DNA of 64,000 nt, taken from Achromobacter animicus. GTDB taxonomy: Bacteria > Pseudomonadota > Gammaproteobacteria > Burkholderiales > Burkholderiaceae_B. Numbering within the stretch: position 1 is the first letter of the stretch; each line of letters starts with the position of its first letter. The translations under genes were made by a program, and so were the position numbers. The stretch spans positions 62,001-126,000 of the forward strand of contig NZ_CADIJM010000004.1 in assembly GCF_902859585.1 (NCBI RefSeq), written 5' to 3'. Positions 52,963 to 62,004 of the stretch are shown in pieces. The notes beneath the pieces are model-generated. The model saw only the letters and a list, made by a program, of their open reading frames with translations, made no database searches and was not told where the DNA came from.

Positions 52963-54245
52963 TGAGTATAGCCCAGCCTCCCTTCCCCTTCCGCCGCGCC
53001 GGCCAAAAGTATGCGTTCGTGGTCGTCGGCGTGATCTTTCTGTCACTGCTGGTCGCGGCCGGCTTGCGGTCTTCGCCCAGTGTGCTGCTGGTGCCGCTGG
53101 AAGAGACGTTCGGATGGAGCCGAAGCTCCATTTCGTTTGCCGCGGCGCTGGGCATTTTTCTATACGGACTGGTGGGGCCGTTTGCGGCCGCCGCGATGGA
53201 ACGCTTTGGGCTGCGGCGCGTGCTGATCACCGCGCTGATCCTGATGTCGGCCTCCAGCGCCGTCAGTGCCTATATGACCGAGCCCTGGCATCTGATCATG
53301 ACCTGGGGCGTGTTCTCGGGCCTGAGTTCGGGCGCCGTGGCGATCGTCATGGGCGCCACCGTGGTCAACCGCTGGTTCGTCAAGCACCGCGGGCTGATGA
53401 TGGGCCTGCTGACCGCCAGCGCCGCCACCGGCACGCTCGTATTTCTGCCGGTCCTGGCCGCGCTGGCTTCGTCCGGCGATTGGACGCGCGTGGTCTGGAC
53501 GGTGGCGGGCGCCGCAGCCGCGCTGGTGCCATTGGCCTGGTGGCTGGTGCCCGACCGTCCTTCCAGCGTGGGCCTCGTGCCGTTCGGCAGCGATCCGCAC
53601 GCACCGCCCGCGCCCGCCGCGCCGCGCACGGGCATGGTGGCCGCCACGTTCGGCACGCTGGCGCGGGCGGCCAAGACCCGCACGTTCTGGTATCTGTTCG
53701 CCACGTTTTTCGTGTGCGGCTTCACGACGAACGGCTTGGTCGGCACGCACCTGATCGCGCTTTGCGGCGACCACGGCATGCCCGAGGTGCAGGCGGCCGG
53801 ACTGCTGGCCATGATGGGCATCTTTGACCTGCTCGGCACCACGGCATCCGGGTGGCTGACCGACCGCTACGACCCGCGCAAGCTGCTCTTCGTCTACTAC
53901 GCCTTGCGCGGCCTGTCGCTGATGTACCTGCCCTACTCCGATTTCTCGTTCTACAGCCTGTCGATCTTCGCGATCTTCTTCGGCCTTGACTGGATCGCCA
54001 CGGTGCCGCCGACGCTGCGCCTGACGACGGAAGCGTTCGGCGAACGCGACGCGTCGATCGTCTTCGGGTGGATCGTGGCGGGTCACCAGATGGGCGCGGC
54101 CAGCGCCGCCTGGATGGCGGGCGCGCTGCGCGAGGCACAGGGCAACTACCTGATGGCTTTCGTGGTGTCAGGCGCGACGGGCATCATCGCCGCCGTGCTT
54201 GCCTTGATGATCGGCCGAAAGCGCGTGGTCGTGCAGCCCGCCTGA
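52962..54245 (+). CDS. MFS transporter
   Basis: 427 residues, 12 predicted helices. The N-terminal half resembles monocarboxylate/OFA-type MFS carriers (GLRSSPSVLLVPLEETFGWSRSSISFAAAL), with the loop DRYDPRKLLF between helices 8 and 9. The start ATG overlaps the second operator arm and has no Shine-Dalgarno. Whether it exports a toxic compound or imports a carboxylate cannot be decided; the TetR control hints at ligand-induced efflux. A hairpin follows its stop. Confidence 0.9.
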   Translation: MSIAQPPFPFRRAGQKYAFVVVGVIFLSLLVAAGLRSSPSVLLVPLEETFGWSRSSISFAAALGIFLYGLVGPFAAAAMERFGLRRVLITALILMSASSAVSAYMTEPWHLIMTWGVFSGLSSGAVAIVMGATVVNRWFVKHRGLMMGLLTASAATGTLVFLPVLAALASSGDWTRVVWTVAGAAAALVPLAWWLVPDRPSSVGLVPFGSDPHAPPAPAAPRTGMVAATFGTLARAAKTRTFWYLFATFFVCGFTTNGLVGTHLIALCGDHGMPEVQAAGLLAMMGIFDLLGTTASGWLTDRYDPRKLLFVYYALRGLSLMYLPYSDFSFYSLSIFAIFFGLDWIATVPPTLRLTTEAFGERDASIVFGWIVAGHQMGAASAAWMAGALREAQGNYLMAFVVSGATGIIAAVLALMIGRKRVVVQPA

Positions 54246-54254
54246 TTCCCAACC

Positions 54255-54278
54255 GCATGGCGGCGCAGGCCGCCATGC
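54255..54278. terminator. Hairpin between convergent genes
   Basis: GCATGGCGGC-GCAG-GCCGCCATGC, a perfect 10-bp stem with a 4-nt loop, fills the 35-bp gap between MFS and GntR stops. No T tract on either side. Confidence 0.7.
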
Positions 54279-54280
54279 CG

Positions 54281-54985
54281 TCAGACCACGCCGTTCCCGG
54301 ACCGGCCGCGCAGGTTGTAGGCTTTCTTGCCGCCGACGTGCTTGCGAATCAGCGCTTCAGCGCGTTCGCCATCACGCGCCAACAGCGCCTGCACGAAGGC
54401 CTCGTGGTCGGCCACCGCCGTCGTCCATTCATCCAGGTCGAAATTGGACTTGTAGCGCAGCGCCTGCACCTGCAGGTTCAACCGGTCGTAGGAATGCGAC
54501 AACGCCGGATTGTGCGCGGCGCGGTTGATTGCGATGTGCGTGCCCATGCTGGCCGCGAAGTACGCGCGGATATCGCGTTTCTCATAGTTTTCAAGCATCT
54601 GCGCATGCAGACGCGCGATCTGGGCAAGCTCCGCCTCGGACGCGCGCTCGGCGGCGCTGCGCACTGCCAGCCCCTCCAGCACCGACAACACGTCGAAGAT
54701 GTTTTCGATGTCTTCGGCTGACAGCTCGATCACCATCGCCCCGCGCTTGGGCTGCAGGGTCACGAGGCCATCTGAGGCCAGCATCCGGTACGCCTCGCGC
54801 AGCGGCGTGCGGGAAATCTTGAGTTGATCGCACAGATCCCGTTCGTTCAGCCAGGTGCCCGGCTTCAGGGTGCCATCGATGATCAATTGGCGTAGCCGTT
54901 CGGCCACGACCGCCGGCAAGGTGGGATGGTGGATGGCCAAATCGGGGACGGACACGTCAGCAATCAGGGGTTCAGGGTTAGCCAT
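54281..54985 (-). CDS. GntR-family regulator (FCD domain)
   Basis: 234 residues: N-terminal winged helix (VVAERLRQLIIDGTLKPGTWLNERDLCDQLKISRTPLREAYRMLASDGLV) and a C-terminal FCD ligand domain with the metal-binding Asp/His pattern (DIENIFDVLSVLEGLAV and THIAINRAAHN). Divergent from the Bug-crotonase-CoA-transferase genes and very probably their regulator, using the dyads at 55024-55051. Confidence 0.94.
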   Translation of the reverse strand: MANPEPLIADVSVPDLAIHHPTLPAVVAERLRQLIIDGTLKPGTWLNERDLCDQLKISRTPLREAYRMLASDGLVTLQPKRGAMVIELSAEDIENIFDVLSVLEGLAVRSAAERASEAELAQIARLHAQMLENYEKRDIRAYFAASMGTHIAINRAAHNPALSHSYDRLNLQVQALRYKSNFDLDEWTTAVADHEAFVQALLARDGERAEALIRKHVGGKKAYNLRGRSGNGVV

Positions 54986-55023
54986 GGGTTGTTCATGCTC
55001 GCGACTTCGACTATTTTTGTATC

Positions 55024-55051
55024 TGGTATACCAAACACCAACGGCATACCA
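55024..55051. promoter_or_regulatory. GntR-type operators
   Basis: TGGTATACCA (55024-55033) is a perfect 10-bp palindrome of the type used by FCD-family GntR proteins. CGGCATACCA (55042-55051) repeats it at 8 of 10 positions, 18 bp on. They lie 60-90 bp before the Bug gene and 40-65 bp before gntR. Confidence 0.72.
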
Positions 55052-55113
55052 ACCTGACCCAAATCATAGAGCAAGCAGCCCCTGGGCAGGATTCATCCAC
55101 CAAAGGAGACCCT

Positions 55114-56109
55114 ATGAAAAAGCATGCTCGCGCCTGGATCGGCGTATTGACGCTGTCCGCCGGACTGTCGGCCGCCGCCCCCGCCCTGGCGCAGGACTAC
55201 TCGAAATGGCCGGAACGTCCCATTCGCCTGGTCGTCGGTTTCGTTCCGGGCGGCGGCACCGACGTGTCGGCCCGGATTCTGTCGGCACGGCTCTCCTCCC
55301 TGCTTGGCCAGCAGGTCGTGGTCGAGAACAAGCCGGGCGCCTCCGGCCTGATCGCGGCCGATTACGTGGTCAAGGCCGACCCGGACGGCTACACGCTGCT
55401 CCTGGCCAACATGCAATCCACCGTCGCCGCCCCGTATGTCGTGCAGTCCAACATCGACCCCAACAAGGATTTCACAGCGGTGCGGTACATCGGATCCGTG
55501 CCCAACGTGCTGGTCGTAAACCCCACCAAGCATGCCTACACCACCGTGCAGAATCTGGTGGACGACGCCCGGGCCAAGCCCAAGCAACTGCTGTACGCCT
55601 CATCCGGCATGGGAAGTCCGCAGCATCTGAGCGCCGCGCGGTTTTCGCAGATTGCCGGCGTGTCCATGGAGCACGTGCCCTACAAAGGCAGCGGTCAGGC
55701 CATGACCGACCTGCTCGGCGGCAACGTCGACCTGAACTTCGACACGCTGCCCGGCGCAATCAACCAGATCCAGGCGGGCAAGCTGCGTCCGCTGGCCGTG
55801 ACCAGCCCCGAACGCAGCAAGCGGCTGCCCGACGTGCCGACGCTGGCCGAATCCGGCATCAAGGGTCTGGACGTCGTGCAGTGGTACGCCGTCCTCGCGC
55901 CTGCCCAACTGCCCCGTCCGATCATGGACAAGCTGGATCGGGCACTCGCCCAGACGCTCGCGGACCCCGAGATCGCCGCCAAGTTGGCCGACCAGGGCAT
56001 GGACCTGGGCGGCGGCCCGCAAACCCCCGCGGCCTTCGCGTCCTACGTGCGGGATGAATGGAGCAAGTACGGCAAGCTCACCGCGAGCCTGGGCCTGAAG
56101 AAGCAATAA
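55114..56109 (+). CDS. Bug-family tripartite tricarboxylate transporter receptor
   Basis: 331-residue periplasmic binding protein. Signal peptide MKKHARAWIGVLTLSAGLSAAAPALA, then WPERPIRLVVGFVPGGGTDVSARIL and QVVVENKPGASGLIAADYV. First gene of a GntR-controlled set with a crotonase and a CoA-transferase, which suggests uptake of an organic acid that is then activated to its CoA ester. No TctA/B membrane subunits are adjacent. Confidence 0.93.
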   Translation: MKKHARAWIGVLTLSAGLSAAAPALAQDYSKWPERPIRLVVGFVPGGGTDVSARILSARLSSLLGQQVVVENKPGASGLIAADYVVKADPDGYTLLLANMQSTVAAPYVVQSNIDPNKDFTAVRYIGSVPNVLVVNPTKHAYTTVQNLVDDARAKPKQLLYASSGMGSPQHLSAARFSQIAGVSMEHVPYKGSGQAMTDLLGGNVDLNFDTLPGAINQIQAGKLRPLAVTSPERSKRLPDVPTLAESGIKGLDVVQWYAVLAPAQLPRPIMDKLDRALAQTLADPEIAAKLADQGMDLGGGPQTPAAFASYVRDEWSKYGKLTASLGLKKQ

Positions 56110-56170
56110 GCCTCGACGCTGAACCCGACCCATCCGGCGGGGACCGCCCCGCGCAAGCAAAAGGAACCTC

Positions 56171-56959
56171 ATGACTGCTACCGCTACCCCCATCCTGCTC
56201 GAGCGCAACGGCGATATCGCGACCGTGGTGCTGAACCGGCCCGAAAAGCTCAACGCCTTCACGATCGACAGTTGGCGGCTGCTGGGCGACATGTTTCTCG
56301 AACTGGACCGCGACGACGGCGTGCGCTGCGTGCTGCTGCGCGGCGCGGGCGAGAAGGCGTTTTCGCCCGGCAACGACATCGGCGAATTCGAGACCGCGCG
56401 CAGCAACAAGCGCCAGGCGGTGGAATACGGCGCCGTCATGCGCCGCACGATCGAGGCGATCGGCGGCTGCCGTCACCCCGTGGTCGCGCAGATCCACGGC
56501 ATCTGCGTGGGCGGCGGGCTGGAGATCGCCAGCCTGGCCGACCTGCGCATCTGCGGCGAAAGCTCGCGGTTCGGCGTGCCCATCAAGAATCTGGGTCTCG
56601 TGATGTCGTACTCGGAGCTGGCCCCGCTGGTTCGGCTGGTCGGTCCGACCGTCGCGCTGCAGGTCTTGCTGGAAGGCAACATCTTCGACGCCGCCGAAGC
56701 CTTGCGCCTGGGCGTCGTCTCGCGCGTGGTCGCGGACGACAAGGTGGCCGACGAGGCGCAGGCGGCCGCACGCCGGATCGCCGATGGCGCGCCGCTGGTG
56801 GCCCGCTGGCACAAGAAGTTCGTGCGCAATCTGGTGCAGGGCAAGACGCTGACGGACGCCGACCGCGACGAGGCTTTCGACTGCTTCGACACCGAAGACT
56901 TCCGCGCGGGCTATCGCGCCTTCCTGGCCAAGGCCAAGCCGCAATTTACCGGCCGCTGA
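56171..56959 (+). CDS. Crotonase (enoyl-CoA hydratase/isomerase) family enzyme
   Basis: 262 residues. Oxyanion-hole segments KAFSPGNDIGEF and HGICVGGGLEIASLADLRI. E118 aligns with Glu144 of rat enoyl-CoA hydratase. The second catalytic Glu (Glu164, in the usual FGQPE motif) is replaced: FGVPIKNLGLVMS gives I138. So simple hydration of enoyl-CoA is doubtful, and an isomerase, decarboxylase or hydrolase activity is more likely. It lies between the Bug receptor and the CoA-transferase in one transcript. Confidence 0.88.
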   Translation: MTATATPILLERNGDIATVVLNRPEKLNAFTIDSWRLLGDMFLELDRDDGVRCVLLRGAGEKAFSPGNDIGEFETARSNKRQAVEYGAVMRRTIEAIGGCRHPVVAQIHGICVGGGLEIASLADLRICGESSRFGVPIKNLGLVMSYSELAPLVRLVGPTVALQVLLEGNIFDAAEALRLGVVSRVVADDKVADEAQAAARRIADGAPLVARWHKKFVRNLVQGKTLTDADRDEAFDCFDTEDFRAGYRAFLAKAKPQFTGR

Positions 56960-56980
56960 ACGAGAGATCGAGGAATACGC

Positions 56981-58252
56981 ATGCACAACGACACCCGCGG
57001 CTCCGGCCGCCCGCCCTTCCCTGGTTCTGATGCCCCCGCCGGCGCGCTGGCCGGCATGCGCGTCATCGAGCTGTCCCAGATCATGGCTGGGCCCACCTGC
57101 GGCATGATGCTGGCCGACTTGGGGGCCGACGTCATCAAGGTCGAAAAGATCGACGGCGGCGACGATTCGCGCCAGTACCGCGACCCGCAGATCAACGGCA
57201 TCTCGGCGCCCTACCTGATGCTCAACCGCAACAAGCGCGCCATCGCGCTGGACCTCAAACATCTGGAAGGCAAGAAGGTCCTGTTGCGCATGATCCGCGA
57301 CGCCGACGTGGTGACCGAGAACTTCCGCAAGGGCACGATGGAGAAGCTGGGCCTGGGCTACGAGACCCTGCGCAAGGAGAACCCGGGCCTGATCTATTGC
57401 GCCGTGTCCGGCTACGGCACAACCGGCCCCTTTGCGGATAAAGGCGGCTTCGATCTCGTGGCGCAAGGGTTCTCAGGCCTGATGGCCATCACCGGTGAGC
57501 CTGGCGGCCCGCCGCTGCGCACCGGCAATTCGGTGGCCGACATCAACGCCGGCCTGCTGGCGGCCTTCGGCGTGCTGGCCGCGTACCAGCACAAGCAACG
57601 CACCGGCGAAGGCCAAATCGTGGAAACTTCGCTGCTGGAAGCCAGCCTGCAGCAGCTCTACTGGCACGCCGCCATCTATTTCGGCAGCGGCGTCTCGCCC
57701 GGTCCCACGGGATCAGCGCATGTGCTGAGCGCGCCGTACCAGGCGTTTCCCACGCGTACGGACTGGATCATCATCGGCGGCGCCAACGAAAAGAACTGGC
57801 AGCGCATCGCGCAGGCGCTGGGGCGGCCCGAGTGGGCGGAAGATCCGCGCTTTGCCCGCAACCGCGACCGCATGCAGAACCGCGATGAATTGGTGGAGGA
57901 AATCTCCGTCATCCTGAAGACCCGTGATGCGCAGGAATGGCTGAACATCTTCGACGACGCGGGTGTTCCGGCGGGCCCCGTGCACTCGATCGCGCAGGCG
58001 TTATCGCACCCGCAGACGCTGGCGCGTGAAATGGTGGTGGAACAGGATCATCCGGTGGCCGGCAAGGTACGCACCGTCGGCATGCCCGTGAAACTGTCGG
58101 CCACGCCCGCCCGCTACCATCGCGCCGCGCCGCGGCTGGGCGAGGACTCCATCGCGATCCTGGGGGAATTCGGGTACGGCAAGGAAGAGATCGACGCGCT
58201 GATCGGCGCCGGGGTGGTTGCGGCCGTGGACCGCGAGCCGGTGCAGGCCTGA
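56981..58252 (+). CDS. CaiB/BaiF family class III CoA-transferase
   Basis: 423 residues with the family fold: MRVIELSQIMAGPTCGMMLADLGADVIKVEK at the start, NRNKRAIALDLK, and the catalytic Asp in GGFDLVAQGFSGLMAITGEPGG. It moves CoA between acids without a covalent ping-pong-type free intermediate. Starts 21 bp after the crotonase gene. The likely step is activation of the imported acid; the CoA donor is not known. Confidence 0.92.
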   Translation: MHNDTRGSGRPPFPGSDAPAGALAGMRVIELSQIMAGPTCGMMLADLGADVIKVEKIDGGDDSRQYRDPQINGISAPYLMLNRNKRAIALDLKHLEGKKVLLRMIRDADVVTENFRKGTMEKLGLGYETLRKENPGLIYCAVSGYGTTGPFADKGGFDLVAQGFSGLMAITGEPGGPPLRTGNSVADINAGLLAAFGVLAAYQHKQRTGEGQIVETSLLEASLQQLYWHAAIYFGSGVSPGPTGSAHVLSAPYQAFPTRTDWIIIGGANEKNWQRIAQALGRPEWAEDPRFARNRDRMQNRDELVEEISVILKTRDAQEWLNIFDDAGVPAGPVHSIAQALSHPQTLAREMVVEQDHPVAGKVRTVGMPVKLSATPARYHRAAPRLGEDSIAILGEFGYGKEEIDALIGAGVVAAVDREPVQA

Positions 58253-58262
58253 AGCAGCAAGA

Positions 58263-58289
58263 ACGCAAGGCGGCAAGACCGCCTTGCGT
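58263..58289. terminator. Hairpin between convergent operons
   Basis: ACGCAAGGCGG-CAAGA-CCGCCTTGCGT is a perfect 11-bp stem in the 45-bp gap between the CoA-transferase and livF stops. There is no clear T tract. Confidence 0.7.
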
Positions 58290-58297
58290 CCGCCCGA

Positions 58298-59026
58298 TTA
58301 CTCCACTTCGCCCAGATACGCCGCGCGCACCTTGGGATCGTGCAGCATGTCGCGCGCGGGACCGGACAAGGTGATCTCGCCCGACTCCATCACGTAGCCG
58401 CGATGGCTGTTTTCCAGGGCCAGGCGCGCGTTCTGCTCGATGAGCAGAATGGTGACGCCTTCGCTGGCGATGGTGCGAACCACTTCGAACACCTTTTCCA
58501 CCATCAAGGGCGCCAAGCCCATCGACGGCTCGTCCAGCAGCAGCAGCTTGGGACGCGCGATCATCGCGCGGCCCATCGCCACCATCTGCTGTTCGCCGCC
58601 AGACAACGTGCCGGCGGCCTGCTTGCGGCGTTCGGCCAGGCGGGGGAACAAGGTGAAGACGCGATCCGTGTCCTGGCGGATCTGGGCCGCGTCGCGGCGG
58701 ATGTAGCCGCCCATCGCCAGGTTTTCTTCGATGGTCAGTTGCCCGAAGATGCCGCGGCCTTCGGGCACCATGACGAGGCCCTTGCGGACCAGTTCATGCG
58801 ACTTCTGGCCGCCGATGGATTGTCCGCCGTAGACGACTTCGCCGCCGGCAAGTGGCACCAGTCCGCAGACGGCGCGCAGCGTCGTGCTCTTGCCCGCGCC
58901 GTTGGCGCCAATCAGGCAGACCAGTTCACCTTCGTCCACGCGCAGGTCGATGCCGCGCACTGCACGGATGCCGCCGTAGGACACTTGCAGGCCCCGCAAC
59001 TCGAGCAGGGGTTGGGATGCCGTCAT
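58298..59026 (-). CDS. livF: Branched-chain amino acid ABC transporter ATPase
   Basis: 242 residues. Walker A GANGAGKS, signature LSGGEQQM, Walker B LLLDEPSMGLAPL, and VPEGRGIFGQLTIEENL, typical of LivF. Last gene of the liv operon; its ATG overlaps the livG stop by 4 bp. Confidence 0.95.
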   Translation of the reverse strand: MTASQPLLELRGLQVSYGGIRAVRGIDLRVDEGELVCLIGANGAGKSTTLRAVCGLVPLAGGEVVYGGQSIGGQKSHELVRKGLVMVPEGRGIFGQLTIEENLAMGGYIRRDAAQIRQDTDRVFTLFPRLAERRKQAAGTLSGGEQQMVAMGRAMIARPKLLLLDEPSMGLAPLMVEKVFEVVRTIASEGVTILLIEQNARLALENSHRGYVMESGEITLSGPARDMLHDPKVRAAYLGEVE

Positions 59027-59826
59027 GTTGCCTGGCCCTCGTTGTGAATGAGCGGATCCTGCGCGGCGCCCGCGCCCAGATACGCTTCAATGACCTTGGG
59101 ATCGCGCTGCACCTGGGCGGGTTTGCCCATCGCCAGCACTTTCCCGTACTCCAGCACCAGCACGCGATCGCACAGGCCCATGACGAGCTTCATGTCGTGT
59201 TCGATCAGCAGCACGGTGACACCGTCCGCGCGGATCTTTTCGACCAGCTTGCGCAGCACTACCGTTTCCGAGGCATTCATGCCCGCGGCCGGTTCGTCCA
59301 GCGCCAGCAACTTGGGATCCGTCGCCAGCGCACGCGCGATCTCCAGGCGCCGCTGGTCGCCATACGGCAGCGACCGCGCGACGTCGTTGGCGCGATGGCC
59401 GATGCCGACGTAGTCCAGCAGTTCCTGAGCGCGCGCCTCGATGGCGGCCTCTTCGGCACGCGTTGCTCGCGTGCGCAGCACCGCGCCCAGCACGCCGGCG
59501 CGGGTGCGCATGTGGCGGCCGATCATCACGTTCTCGATCGCGCTCAGGTTGGCGAACAGGCGGATGTTCTGGAAGGTGCGCGCCAGGCCCGCGTAGGCGA
59601 CCTCGTGCGGCTTCTTGCCCGACATGGATTCGCCGTTGAACGTGCAGGTGCCTTCCTCGGGGATGTAGAGGCCGGTCAGCACGTTGAACAGCGTGGTCTT
59701 GCCCGCGCCGTTCGGGCCGATCAGGCCGTAGATCTCGCCCTGTTCGATATCGAAACTGACGCCCGACAAGGCCTGCAGGCCGCCGAAGCGCTTGCCCAGT
59801 CCCTGGGCTTGCAGCAGTTTGCTCAT
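59023..59826 (-). CDS. livG: Branched-chain amino acid ABC transporter ATPase
   Basis: 267 residues starting MSKLLQAQGLGKRFGG. Walker A GPNGAGKT, the LivG-specific ARTFQNIRLFANLSAIENVMIG, Walker B LLALDEPAAGMN, and EHDMKLVMGLCDRVLVL. The start overlaps the livM stop by 4 bp (ATGA). The frame is open further upstream, but that part is livM in another frame. Confidence 0.95.
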   Translation of the reverse strand: MSKLLQAQGLGKRFGGLQALSGVSFDIEQGEIYGLIGPNGAGKTTLFNVLTGLYIPEEGTCTFNGESMSGKKPHEVAYAGLARTFQNIRLFANLSAIENVMIGRHMRTRAGVLGAVLRTRATRAEEAAIEARAQELLDYVGIGHRANDVARSLPYGDQRRLEIARALATDPKLLALDEPAAGMNASETVVLRKLVEKIRADGVTVLLIEHDMKLVMGLCDRVLVLEYGKVLAMGKPAQVQRDPKVIEAYLGAGAAQDPLIHNEGQAT

Positions 59827-60911
59827 GCCGCGCCTCCTTGCGTCTTGGTCGCCAGTTCGCGCTTGCGTACCGCTGACGGCCACAGGCCCGCCGGACGGAA
59901 CAGCATCACGCACACCATGGCCAGGCCGAACAGAAGCATGCGGATGCCTTCCGGATCCAGCACCACGGCGCCGAACAGCATGTGCTGCACGGGCTCCACG
60001 ACGGCGCGCAGGAACTCCGGCAACGCAGCCAGGATCAGCGCGCCCAGGATGACGCCCGGAATGTGGCCCATGCCGCCCAGCACCACCATGCACAGGATCG
60101 AAATGGACTCCATCAGCGAGAAGCTCTCGGGGCTGACGAAGCCCTGCATCGACGCGAACAGCGCGCCGGCCACGCCACCGAACGACGCGCCCATCGCGAA
60201 GGCCAGCAGCTTGATGTTGCGGGTGTTGATGCCCATCGCCTTGGCGGCGATTTCATCTTCGCGAATGGCTTCCCACGCACGGCCGATGCGGGAATTCTGC
60301 AGGCGCACGCAGACCACGATGATGATGAGCGTCAGCGCGAGCAGCAGGTAGTAGTACTTTTCCGGCCCGGTGAAGCGGATGCCCAGCAGGTTCTGGGTAC
60401 GCCCGAACGCAAACTCGCCAACCTTGAACGTGTCGATGCGGTTGATGCCCTGTGGCCCGTTGGTGATGTTGATGGGCGCGTTCAGGTTGTTCAGGAAGAT
60501 GCGGATGATCTCGCCGAACCCCAGCGTGACGATGGCCAGGTAGTCGCCTCGCAACTTCAATGTCGGCGCCCCCAACAGCACGCCGAACAGGCATGCCACC
60601 GCCAGCGCGATCGGCAGGATTGCCCAGAACGGCAGGTGCAGCCCGAAATGCGGCGACGCAAGCAATGCCCAGGTGTAGGCGCCAACCGCGTAAAACGCGA
60701 TGTAGCCCAGGTCCAGCAGACCCGCAAAGCCGACCACGATGTTCAGGCCCAACGCCAGCATCACGTACAGCAGCGCAAAGTTCAGGATGCGAACCCAGCT
60801 TTGCCCGGCCATGCCGATCACGAACGGCAGCACCGCCAGCACGACGCCGATCAGCGCGATGCCGATCAGCGTGCGGGTGGAAAACCCGCTTTTCTTCAGA
60901 TGCGTGCTCAT
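59823..60911 (-). CDS. livM: Branched-chain amino acid ABC transporter permease
   Basis: 362 residues, about ten membrane helices. LivM signatures: VMLALGLNIVVGFAGLLDLGYIAFYAVGAY and GDYLAIVTLGFGEIIRI, and the EAA-like loop AWEAIREDEIAAKAMGINTRN. ATGA overlaps on both sides tie it to livH and livG. Confidence 0.95.
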   Translation of the reverse strand: MSTHLKKSGFSTRTLIGIALIGVVLAVLPFVIGMAGQSWVRILNFALLYVMLALGLNIVVGFAGLLDLGYIAFYAVGAYTWALLASPHFGLHLPFWAILPIALAVACLFGVLLGAPTLKLRGDYLAIVTLGFGEIIRIFLNNLNAPINITNGPQGINRIDTFKVGEFAFGRTQNLLGIRFTGPEKYYYLLLALTLIIIVVCVRLQNSRIGRAWEAIREDEIAAKAMGINTRNIKLLAFAMGASFGGVAGALFASMQGFVSPESFSLMESISILCMVVLGGMGHIPGVILGALILAALPEFLRAVVEPVQHMLFGAVVLDPEGIRMLLFGLAMVCVMLFRPAGLWPSAVRKRELATKTQGGAA

Positions 60912-61837
60912 GCGCGATCCCCCACCCGTTCACCCAGCAGACCCGAGGGACGGAAGATCAGGACCAGCACCAGCACGAAGAACGCGAACACGTCCTGGTA
61001 ATGGCTGCCCAGGAAGCCGCCCGTCAGGTCGCCGATGTAGCCCGCGCCCAGCGACTCGATGATGCCCAGCAGCAGACCGCCGGCCATCGCGCCCACCAGA
61101 TTGCCGATGCCGCCCAGCACCGCGGCGGTGAAGGCCTTCAGGCCCAGCATGAAGCCCATCGTGTATTGCGACACGCCGTAATACGTGGCGACCATCATGC
61201 CGGCCACGGCGGCGAGCGCCGAGCCGATCAGGAAGGCGGCCGAGATCACAGTATTGATGTTCACGCCCATCAGACCCGCAACCTCGCGGTTCTGCGCGGT
61301 GGCGCGCATCGCGGTGCCGAGGCGGGTCTTGTGCACGACCGCCAGCAGTCCGCCCATGATCAGCGCCGCAATCACCACGATGGCGATCTGCAGCGAACTC
61401 ATGCGCGCGCCGCCAAACTCGAACACTTGCGGCGACAGCACCTGCGGGAAGTTCAGGTAGTTGCGGCCCCAGGCCATCATGGCGACGTTCTGCAGGATGA
61501 TGGACACGCCGATCGCGGTGATCAGCGCTGCCAGACGCGGCGCGCGGCGCAGCGGCCGGTAGGCCACGCGTTCGGCCGTCCAGCCCACCGCCATGCACAG
61601 CGGGACGGAGACCAGCAGGCCGACGCCCAGCACCATGAAGGCCGAGGCGCCGGGATCGCCGCCCACCAGCGTGATGGCGACCGTGGTGGCAGCCATTGCG
61701 CCAATCATGACGACGTCGCCATGCGCGAAGTTGATCAGCCCGATGATGCCGTACACCATGGTGTAGCCAAGGGCGACCAGGGCGTACACGCTGCCGAGCG
61801 TGACGCCGTTAATCAGTTGTTGAATGAAGATATCCAT
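60908..61837 (-). CDS. livH: Branched-chain amino acid ABC transporter permease
   Basis: 309 residues starting MDIFIQQLINGVTLGSVYALVALGYTMVYG at 61837. Further LivH marks: INFAHGDVVMIGA, and the coupling loop MRATAQNREVAGLMGVNI. First of the H-M-G-F part, 167 bp behind livJ. Confidence 0.95.
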   Translation of the reverse strand: MDIFIQQLINGVTLGSVYALVALGYTMVYGIIGLINFAHGDVVMIGAMAATTVAITLVGGDPGASAFMVLGVGLLVSVPLCMAVGWTAERVAYRPLRRAPRLAALITAIGVSIILQNVAMMAWGRNYLNFPQVLSPQVFEFGGARMSSLQIAIVVIAALIMGGLLAVVHKTRLGTAMRATAQNREVAGLMGVNINTVISAAFLIGSALAAVAGMMVATYYGVSQYTMGFMLGLKAFTAAVLGGIGNLVGAMAGGLLLGIIESLGAGYIGDLTGGFLGSHYQDVFAFFVLVLVLIFRPSGLLGERVGDRA

Positions 61838-62004
61838 AGGGGCCGCTGAATAAGCCTGGAAGAATCGCGCGGGGCGGCCAGGGCGCAAAGGCCTGGCCGC
61901 GCGTCGCGCGCCGCTGCGCCGGACGGCGCGTGCGGAAAAGAGGGGGCGGAACGTGGCGCGCGGCTAGCGGCGCGCGGCTAGCTCCGCCCTGGTTTCAAGC
62001 CGGC
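61838..62004 (-). other. livJ-livH spacer with a 14-bp tandem duplication
   Basis: Very GC-rich spacer. GGCGCGCGGCTAGC occurs twice in a row (61955-61968 and 61969-61982) just after the livJ stop. The segment to its left is full of GC-rich inverted repeats. It may stabilise the livJ mRNA end or cause partial termination, as binding proteins need more copies than permeases (inference). Confidence 0.55.
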
